A model generated the notes under the pieces. The model searched no databases. It was given only the letters and a program-made list of their open reading frames with translations, and was not told where the DNA came from. DNA of 64,000 nt from Kitasatospora cinereorecta (GTDB lineage Bacteria; Actinomycetota; Actinomycetes; Streptomycetales; Streptomycetaceae): NCBI RefSeq assembly GCF_024172095.1, contig NZ_JAMZDX010000002.1, positions 1 through 64,000 on the forward strand, given 5' to 3'. The position numbers were made by a program, and so were the translations under genes. Below are positions 57,288-64,000 of the stretch, piece after piece; within the stretch, counting starts at the first letter, position 1, and each line of letters opens with the position of its first letter.

Positions 57288-59324
57288 GTGTTCAATGCTC
57301 CCCAGGCGCTCAAGCGTCTCGTGATCGGCAAGGCCATGCGCAGCGAGGAGCTCGGCGAGACGCTGCTGCCCAAGCGGCTGGCGCTGCCGATCTTCGCTTC
57401 CGACCCGTTGTCCTCCGTCGCCTACGCCACCGGCGAGATCCTGCTGGTGCTGACGGTGGGCGGTACCGCCTTCCTGACCCTGACGCCGTGGATTGCGGCG
57501 GGCGTGGTCGCCCTGATGGCGGTGGTGGTGATGTCCTACCGGCAGGTGGTGCACGCCTACCCGTCGGGCGGTGGCTCGTACGAGGTGGTGTCGAAGAACC
57601 TCGGGGCGAACGCGGGTCTGGTGGTGGCGGCGTCGCTGCTGGTCGACTACGTGATGACGGTCGCGGTGTCGGTGGCGTCGGGGGTGGACAACATCATCTC
57701 GGCGTTCGGTGGCCTGGCGGGTTACCGGGTGGCGCTGGCGGTGGGGTTCGTGGTGCTGCTGACGGCGATGAACCTGCGCGGGGTGCGGGAGTCGGGGCGG
57801 GCGTTCGCCGCGCCGACGTATCTGTTCATCGGCGGCATTCTGCTGATGGTGGTGACCGGTCTGGTCCGGGTGGTGTTCGGGGACGATCCGCAGGCGCCGA
57901 CCGCGGCGTTCGGGATCCATCCGGCGGCGGGTGGTGACAACCTGGCGGGCCTCGGTCTGCTGATGCTGGGCCTGCGGGCGTTCGCGTCGGGGTGCACCGC
58001 GCTCACCGGGGTGGAGGCGATCTCCAACGGCGTCCCGGCGTTCCGGGCGCCGAAGTCGCGGAACGCGGCGAGCACGATGAGTGCGATGGGCATCCTGGCG
58101 GTGGTGATGTTCATCGGCGTGACGGTGCTGGCGATGACGTCGAACGTGCACTACGTCGACGACGCCTGCCAGTTGAGCGGTCTGGCGGGGGACTGCTCGA
58201 CGTACACGCAGCAGACGGTGATCGCGCAGCTGGCCTCGACGTTCCTCGGCGGCGACAACAGCATCCTGTTCTACTTCATCCAGGCCGTCACCGCGCTGGT
58301 GCTGATCCTGGCGGCGAACACGGCGTTCAACGGCTTCCCGCTGCTGGCCTCGATCCTGGCGCAGCACCGGTACCTGCCGCGGCAGATGCACACCCGTGGT
58401 GACCGGTTGGCGTTCTCGAACGGCATCATCGCGCTGGCGGTGGTGGCGGGTGGTCTGCTGTGGTTCTACAAGGCGGACGTCACCAGTCTGATCCACCTGT
58501 ACATCCTGGGCGTGTTCACGTCGTTCACGCTGTCGCAGATCGGGATGGTGCGGCACTGGAACCGCGCCCTGGCCAGCGAGAGCGACCCGGCGGTGCGTGG
58601 TGCGGCGCAGCGGTCGCGGGTGATCAACGGGCTGGGTGCGGTGACGACGGCGCTGGTGCTGGTGATCGTGCTGATCACCAAGTTCACCCAGGGCGCCTGG
58701 CTGGCGGTGCTGGCCGCGGTGGCGCTGTGGGCGATGATGCGCGGCATCCGCCGCCACTACGACGCGGTCTCCTCCGAGTTGGCGGTCGAGGACCCGGCCG
58801 AGGAGTCGGCCAAGCCGACCCGGGTGCACGGCGTCGTGCTGGTCTCCAAGCTCCACAAGGCCACCCTGCGGGCGCTCGGCTACGCGCAGGCGTTCCGTCC
58901 CGACACGCTGGAGGCGCTGACGGTGGCGGTGGAGAAGGACGCCACCGACGAGTTGCGGGCGCAGTGGGACGCGTACGGGATCGAGGTGGCGTTGAAGGTG
59001 CTGGACTCGCCGTACCGGGAGATCACCAAGCCGGTCGTCCAGTACGTGCGGGAGTACCGCAGGGCCAGTCCGCGGGAGGCGGTCGCGGTGTTCATCCCGG
59101 AGTACGTGGTGGGCCACTGGTGGGAGCACCTGCTGCACAACCAGTCGGCGCTGTGGCTGAAGTCCCGGCTGCTGTTCACGCCCGGCGTGATGGTGATCAG
59201 CGTGCCCTGGCAGCTCGCGTCCGCCCCGCGGGCCGACCGCCCGGCCCGCCGCGCCCCCGGCGCCATGCGCCGCGGCGAACCGGTCAGGAGCCCGGCCAGA
59301 ACCGCACCAGCGCACCGTCCTTGA
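57288..59324 (+). CDS. KimA/YdaO-like APC permease, probable potassium importer
   Basis: A 678-residue membrane transporter. The helix-1 element FASDPLSSVAYATGEIL is the KimA/YdaO hallmark, and ~12 helices fill residues ~30 to 470. A cytoplasmic C-terminal part from ~480 (RVHGVVLVSKLHKATLRAL, FIPEYVVGHWWEHLLHNQSA) matches the family's Usp-like tail. KimA imports K+ with protons and is blocked by c-di-AMP in Firmicutes. No c-di-AMP riboswitch was recognised upstream. The GTG at 57288 gives the conserved start. Its 3' end overlaps the convergent DUF4239 gene by 41 nt. Confidence 0.84.
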   Translation: MFNAPQALKRLVIGKAMRSEELGETLLPKRLALPIFASDPLSSVAYATGEILLVLTVGGTAFLTLTPWIAAGVVALMAVVVMSYRQVVHAYPSGGGSYEVVSKNLGANAGLVVAASLLVDYVMTVAVSVASGVDNIISAFGGLAGYRVALAVGFVVLLTAMNLRGVRESGRAFAAPTYLFIGGILLMVVTGLVRVVFGDDPQAPTAAFGIHPAAGGDNLAGLGLLMLGLRAFASGCTALTGVEAISNGVPAFRAPKSRNAASTMSAMGILAVVMFIGVTVLAMTSNVHYVDDACQLSGLAGDCSTYTQQTVIAQLASTFLGGDNSILFYFIQAVTALVLILAANTAFNGFPLLASILAQHRYLPRQMHTRGDRLAFSNGIIALAVVAGGLLWFYKADVTSLIHLYILGVFTSFTLSQIGMVRHWNRALASESDPAVRGAAQRSRVINGLGAVTTALVLVIVLITKFTQGAWLAVLAAVALWAMMRGIRRHYDAVSSELAVEDPAEESAKPTRVHGVVLVSKLHKATLRALGYAQAFRPDTLEALTVAVEKDATDELRAQWDAYGIEVALKVLDSPYREITKPVVQYVREYRRASPREAVAVFIPEYVVGHWWEHLLHNQSALWLKSRLLFTPGVMVISVPWQLASAPRADRPARRAPGAMRRGEPVRSPARTAPAHRP

Positions 59325-60078
59325 ACGGCTGCGGGCTGACGCACAACTCCCCGGCGAACGGCCGGTCGAGGACCAGCACCAGCAGCAGGCTGAACCCGAT
59401 CAGGCCGGCCACCGAGCCGACGAACAGCAGCTGGATCCGGCGGCTGTGGATCCCGTACAGGAAGGTCAGCGGCAGGATCACCACCGCGCCGCCGTAGACC
59501 AGCACCTGGAGCAGCACCGGCAGTTGCTGGTGGCTCTGGGTGATCCGGGCCCGCCGCTGGGCGACCACCTGGTCCAGGCTGCCCACCGCCTGCTGGTAGA
59601 AGGTCTGCTCGGTCTGCGACTCCGGCGTGTACGCCCGCATCGCCTGGTAGACCGCCTCCAGCTTCGGCGCGGTCCGGGCGTAGTCGCCGGAGCCGGCCTG
59701 CATCAGCGGCCACTGCTGCTCGACCACCGCGTGCACGTACGCGCCGACCGCGGCGTCGATCGGCTCGCGGTGCTCGGGCGGGAAGGCGTCGGCGTCCCGG
59801 ACGATCTGCGCCGCGGCGGAGGCCTCGGTGGCGACCACCGTCTCGGCGCTCTGGAGCTGCGTCCAGAGGTTGACGATCACGAAGGCGAGGATCACCCCGT
59901 AGATCGCGCCGAACATTCCGAGCACCACGCCGACCATGTCGTTGTGCGCGCCCTGCGCGGTCGCCGGGTAGCGGCGGCGGGTCACCGCGCTGCCGGTCAC
60001 CGCGAGGACGATCACACCGCCGACCACCACCACCGCCAGGGCGAGGGTGGAGAAATTGTTGAGCAGCCAGAGTTCCAC
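59284..60078 (-). CDS. DUF4239 (bestrophin-like) membrane protein
   Basis: A 264-residue membrane protein. Helix 1 (LALAVVVVGGVIVLAVTG) and the GAHNDMVGVVLGMFGAIYGVILAF stretch, then a soluble helical part (AQIVRDADAFPPEHREPI), and two or three C-terminal helices, correspond to the DUF4239 group, sometimes called bestrophin-like. Function unknown; ion conduction is suggested for relatives only. Its stop lies inside the permease's coding 3' end. ATG at 60078. Confidence 0.8.
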   Translation of the reverse strand: MELWLLNNFSTLALAVVVVGGVIVLAVTGSAVTRRRYPATAQGAHNDMVGVVLGMFGAIYGVILAFVIVNLWTQLQSAETVVATEASAAAQIVRDADAFPPEHREPIDAAVGAYVHAVVEQQWPLMQAGSGDYARTAPKLEAVYQAMRAYTPESQTEQTFYQQAVGSLDQVVAQRRARITQSHQQLPVLLQVLVYGGAVVILPLTFLYGIHSRRIQLLFVGSVAGLIGFSLLLVLVLDRPFAGELCVSPQPFKDGALVRFWPGS

Positions 60079-60184
60079 ATACCGACGCTACGGCCGCGTA
60101 CGGCGCCGCCGGGCCGGGACGGGCCGATGATCACCCGGACGGGAGGCGGCCCGCGCCCGCGGTTGACCGGTCGCGGCGGGCCCG

Positions 60185-60215
60185 GGCCTCGCCCGGACGG
60201 GTGCCGGGCGAGGCC
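60185..60215. terminator. intrinsic terminator hairpin
   Basis: GGCCTCGCCCGG (60185-60196) and its perfect complement (60204-60215) with a 7-nt loop form a 12-bp stem, about 70 bp beyond the decarboxylase-like stop at 60284. It ends the leftward transcript and insulates the DUF4239 promoter in the 205-bp gap. Confidence 0.78.
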
Positions 60216-60283
60216 ATCCGGGTACCACCCGCCTGTCGCTCCCCGCTCCCGGCGCCCGGCGGAGCAAGAATGCTGACGGGCAC

Positions 60284-61759
60284 TCAGCGGCCGCCGACCA
60301 CCCGGCAGGTGGTCACCGCGTGGTCGGCGGCACCCCGCACGTGCCCGGTCGGCGCGGCCACCGTGCGGTGCAGGAACTCCACCAGCTCGGCGGTGATCTC
60401 CTCGCCGGGCAGGACGTTGGGGATGCCCGGCGGGTACGCCGACAGGGTGTCGGCCGACACCCTGCCGACCGCCTCCCGGGCGGGCACCGCGGTGCTCGGG
60501 GCGAGGAACGCCTCCCGGGCCGTCATCCGCACCGGTCCGGGCTCCGGCAGCCGCAGCGGCTCGGCCCGCTCCAGGCCGGGCACCGCCGGCAAGGCGTGCA
60601 GGGCGGCGGCGAACCGTTCGGCGGACGGTGCCGCGCCCGCGCCCACCACCGCGACCACCGCCGCGTCGGTCGCCACCTCCACCAGCACCCCGTGCTCGCG
60701 CATCAGCCGCCGCCGCGCCTCGTGCCCGGGCACCCCGCCGACCCGGGTGTCCACCGCCACCCGCAGCGGATCGGCGCCGACGATGTCCGGGAAGGCCCCG
60801 AAACCGTCGTCCACCACCGCGAACCGGCCGCCCGCGCGCACCGCCGCGCGCATCGCGTCGGCCGCCTCCAGCGAGGCTTCCAGCCGCTTGCCGCCGCCGA
60901 CCAGTTCCCGGCGCGCCACGTCCAGCGAGGCCAGCAGCAGCGCACTGGCGCTGGTCGACTGGGTGAGGTGGAAGACCCGCTGCACCAGCGGCTCCAGCCG
61001 GTCCGCGTACGGGCCCTCGGCCAGGTGCAGCATCGCCGCCTGGGTCAGACTGCCGCCGAGCTTGTGGGTGCTGGAGACGACCAGGTCGGCGCCGAGCGCC
61101 AGCGCCCCGGCGGGCAGTCGCGGGTGGAAGCCGAAGTGCGAGCCCCACGCCTCGTCCACGATCAGCGGCACCCCGGCCGCGTGGGCGACCCCGGCCAGTG
61201 CCCGGACGTCCGCCACCGCGCCGAAGTAGCTCGGGCTGACCACGTACGCGGCGGCCGCGTCCGGGGTGGCCGCCAGCGCCCGGGCCAGGTCGTCCGCGCC
61301 GACCCCGTGCGCGATCCCGAGGTCCGGGTCGACCGACGGCCGGACGAATGCGGCCGGCAGGCCCGAGAGCACCAGCCCGTCGATCACGCTGGAGTGCACG
61401 CTGCGCTGGACCACCAGCGTCCCGCCGAGCGCGCGGGCGGCCAGCACCGCGATCCGGTTGCCCTGCGAGGCGCCGTTGGTCAGGAACCACGTCCGCCGGG
61501 CGCCCCACGCCTCGGCGGCCAGGGCAAGCGCCCGCTCCATCGGACTGTCCGGGCCCAGGTCCAGGCCCTCCAGCAGCGGCGGCCAGTCCAGCCGCAGCGG
61601 CGCCGCGCCGACCAGCGCGGCCAGCCCGTCGAAGCGCTCCGGGTCGGCCCCGTGCCCGGGAACGTTCAGTCGCAGCCAGTCCCCGCGGGCGGCGGCCGCC
61701 ACCGCCTCCGCGTACGGGGCGCGCTGCTGGTCGAGGTCGAAGATGTCTCGCGTGCTCAC
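60284..61759 (-). CDS. PLP-dependent Orn/Lys/Arg decarboxylase-fold enzyme
   Basis: A 491-residue PLP enzyme of the bacterial ornithine/lysine/arginine decarboxylase group, shorter than the ~700-residue classic forms and lacking their wing domain. NVPGHGAD, TNGASQGNRIAVL, VDEAWGSHFGFHP and the Schiff-base Lys in SSTHKLGGSLTQ are visible. C-terminal YPPGIPNVLPGE is typical. It is divergent from a LysR gene, the likely regulator, with 87 bp between starts. The GTG at 61759 is chosen as the last possible start. The true substrate is uncertain; amino acid decarboxylation is the default. Confidence 0.84.
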   Translation of the reverse strand: MSTRDIFDLDQQRAPYAEAVAAAARGDWLRLNVPGHGADPERFDGLAALVGAAPLRLDWPPLLEGLDLGPDSPMERALALAAEAWGARRTWFLTNGASQGNRIAVLAARALGGTLVVQRSVHSSVIDGLVLSGLPAAFVRPSVDPDLGIAHGVGADDLARALAATPDAAAAYVVSPSYFGAVADVRALAGVAHAAGVPLIVDEAWGSHFGFHPRLPAGALALGADLVVSSTHKLGGSLTQAAMLHLAEGPYADRLEPLVQRVFHLTQSTSASALLLASLDVARRELVGGGKRLEASLEAADAMRAAVRAGGRFAVVDDGFGAFPDIVGADPLRVAVDTRVGGVPGHEARRRLMREHGVLVEVATDAAVVAVVGAGAAPSAERFAAALHALPAVPGLERAEPLRLPEPGPVRMTAREAFLAPSTAVPAREAVGRVSADTLSAYPPGIPNVLPGEEITAELVEFLHRTVAAPTGHVRGAADHAVTTCRVVGGR

Positions 61760-61846
61760 CCCTCGAACCTGCCACCGGGCGAGCCATCGAGGAATACTGG
61801 AGTTTTCTGCCGATCTGAAGAATTCATCGATGGGAAGGCGGGCCGC

Positions 61847-62764
61847 ATGCTCGAACTGCGCCACCTCCAGGTCCTGCGGGCCATCGCGCGGGAGGGCTCG
61901 CTGGCCGCCGCCGCCCGCTCGCTGCACCACGCCCAGCCCACCGTCACCCACCACCTGGCCACCCTGGAGGCCCACCTCGGCACCCGGCTGGTGCACCGCG
62001 GGCCGCGCGGCACCACCCTCACCGAGGCCGGCGAACTGCTGCTGCCGCACGCCGAGGCGGTGCTGCGGCGGATCGGCCAGGCCGAGCGCGAGGTCCGTGA
62101 CCTGGTCCGCAGCGGCGAGGCCACCCTGCGGGTCGGCACCTTCCCCACCGCCGGGGCGGGCCTGCTGCCGCCGGCCGTCCGCCGGCTGCTGGGCAGCGGC
62201 GTCCGCCTCGGCCTCACCGAGGGTGAGCTCCCCGCCCTGCTGGACGGGCTGCGCTCGCGCGAACTGCACGTCGCCCTGGTCTTCCACCAGCCCGGCGAGC
62301 GGCTGGACCTCGACCACGAGGTGACCGTCCACCCCCTGCTGGACGACCCGCTGATGCTGGTCCTGCCCGCCGACCACCCGCAGGCCGCCCTGGACCGCGT
62401 TCCGCTCGCCGCGCTGCGGGAGGAGGGCTGGATCATGGGCACCACCGACTGGGACCCGGTCGACCGGGCGCTGCTGCGGGTCTGCGCGGCGGAGGGGTTC
62501 GAGCCGGTGCCGGTGCTGCGGACCGACGACTACGGCGTACTGCAGGGCTTCGTCGCCGCCGGGATCGGAGTGGCCCTGGTGCCGCGCCTGGGACTCGGCA
62601 CCACCCGCGAGGACGTGGTGGTCCGCCCCCTCGCCGGCCACACCCCCACCCGCCGCATCGGCGTCGCCCTCCTGCCCGGCCGCGCCCCCGCCCCCGCCGA
62701 GGCCCTGCTCGCCGAACTCCGCACCGAAGCCGCCCGCCTCCACCACGACTGGTCCAGCCCTTGA
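61847..62764 (+). CDS. LysR-family regulator
   Basis: A 305-residue LysR-type regulator. The N-terminal HTH includes LRHLQVLRAIAREGSLAAAARSL and HAQPTVTHHLATLEAHLG; the effector domain starts at ~residue 90 (LRVGTFPTAGAG). Length is normal. It is divergent from the PLP decarboxylase-like gene and most likely activates it. GGGAAGGCGG precedes the ATG. It may respond to the enzyme's amino acid substrate. Confidence 0.86.
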   Translation: MLELRHLQVLRAIAREGSLAAAARSLHHAQPTVTHHLATLEAHLGTRLVHRGPRGTTLTEAGELLLPHAEAVLRRIGQAEREVRDLVRSGEATLRVGTFPTAGAGLLPPAVRRLLGSGVRLGLTEGELPALLDGLRSRELHVALVFHQPGERLDLDHEVTVHPLLDDPLMLVLPADHPQAALDRVPLAALREEGWIMGTTDWDPVDRALLRVCAAEGFEPVPVLRTDDYGVLQGFVAAGIGVALVPRLGLGTTREDVVVRPLAGHTPTRRIGVALLPGRAPAPAEALLAELRTEAARLHHDWSSP

Positions 62765-62876
62765 CCCCGCCGCCCTCCGCGGCTCTCCCTTCTGCCTTGC
62801 CGCCATCCCCCGGACTGCCCCACGCTGGTGGGGGCGGACGCGTCGACGGCCGGCGCGGTACGCCGGGAGGTGCGCG

Positions 62877-63140
62877 ATGCACAACCAGTGGGACGTCGAA
62901 CTCAGCTTCGAGGAGGACGGCACGCACACCGCGTGCGAGGCCCGTCTGATCGGCACGGGCGCCCCCGCCCTGACCGGCCGCGGCGAGTCGGAACGCAGCA
63001 CCGGCGACCGCCCGGTCGCCCGGATCGGCGAGGAGGTGGCCGCGGCCCGTGCCCTGGACGAGCTCTCGCGCCGCCTGCGGACCCAGGCCACCGGCGACAT
63101 CCAGGACGAGAGCCACCGGCCCGGCTACCTGATCTATTGA
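62877..63140 (+). CDS. DUF1876 (dsRBD-like) small protein
   Basis: An 87-residue protein of the actinobacterial DUF1876 family. QWDVELSFEEDGTHTACEARL, GRGESERSTGDRPVARIGEEVAAARAL and LRTQATGDIQ are its typical segments: an alpha-beta fold resembling dsRNA-binding domains. Streptomyces genomes hold several copies, often small and stress-linked, but function is unknown. GGAGG lies just upstream of the ATG. It is flanked by LysR and lpd genes with no operon evidence. Confidence 0.8.
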   Translation: MHNQWDVELSFEEDGTHTACEARLIGTGAPALTGRGESERSTGDRPVARIGEEVAAARALDELSRRLRTQATGDIQDESHRPGYLIY

Positions 63141-63234
63141 TCACACTCCGGGGGCGCGGTGGGCAGGCCGCCCGCCCTCCTGACACGATGACCCGGGAGG
63201 CAACTCACCGCGTCACCCGGAGGATCAGAGGATC

Positions 63235-64000
<766 letters not shown>

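Overview
The window is very GC-rich DNA whose third codon positions are almost all G or C, with frequent GTG and TTG starts, 4-nt GTGA/ATGA stop-start overlaps, a mycothiol-type enzyme and many actinobacterial families. It is most likely a chromosomal segment of a Streptomycetaceae member (Streptomyces or Kitasatospora). No rRNA, tRNA, CRISPR array, IS element or phage gene was seen.

Layout. 1-9178 is mostly housekeeping or stand-alone genes: the small subunit of methylmalonyl-CoA mutase (cut by the left edge), a BtuF-like metal receptor, a FhuF-like iron-sulfur protein, an ADP-ribosylglycohydrolase, a metallo-beta-lactamase-fold hydrolase, and a divergent TetR/MMPL-exporter pair with clear operators. 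9359-17876 is a tight one-direction operon that looks like a small cryptic biosynthetic cluster without PKS or NRPS. It holds an atypical LuxR regulator, an AsnO/clavaminate-synthase-like Fe/2OG oxygenase, a DHA2 exporter, a ThiF/E1-like adenylyltransferase, an SCP2 protein, an acyl-CoA dehydrogenase, a GNAT/FeeM-like acyltransferase and an amidase. 17902-30396 carries two secreted proteins, an APC permease, a universal stress protein, a Tat-exported molybdenum hydroxylase with its [2Fe-2S] subunit, an AarF/UbiB kinase, an NAD-dependent epimerase and a mycothiol-dependent enzyme.

The centrepiece is an enediyne locus, about 30.3-57.1 kb. A 10-kb leftward operon (46786 to 36944) encodes UnbV, UnbU, the iterative enediyne PKS (KS-AT-ACP-KR-DH-PPTase), its hot-dog thioesterase and a flavin reductase. 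Every junction is overlapping or within a few bases. UnbL (DUF1702) and a cytochrome P450 converge on it, a GMC oxidoreductase diverges from it, and an unknown multi-pass membrane protein is divergent from UnbL. So the conserved warhead cassette is complete, while genes for peripheral aromatic or sugar groups, an apoprotein or a known self-resistance protein are not evident. Two paralogous AraC regulators with matching ribosome-binding regions flank the locus (30291-31133 and 56329-57099); the left one has an in-frame TTA codon. A carotenoid-cleavage-oxygenase-like enzyme with its own divergent TetR lies just inside the left edge. The right arm holds three AhpD/CMD-family proteins, an SDR with an in-frame duplication in its cofactor loop, a methyltransferase, a DUF2306 membrane protein and a DHA2 exporter under a divergent HxlR regulator.

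57288-64000 returns to general functions: a KimA/YdaO-like permease, a DUF4239 membrane protein, a PLP decarboxylase-fold enzyme with a divergent LysR regulator, a DUF1876 protein and the start of dihydrolipoamide dehydrogenase. All family assignments are by eye from motifs and gene order; no database search was run.
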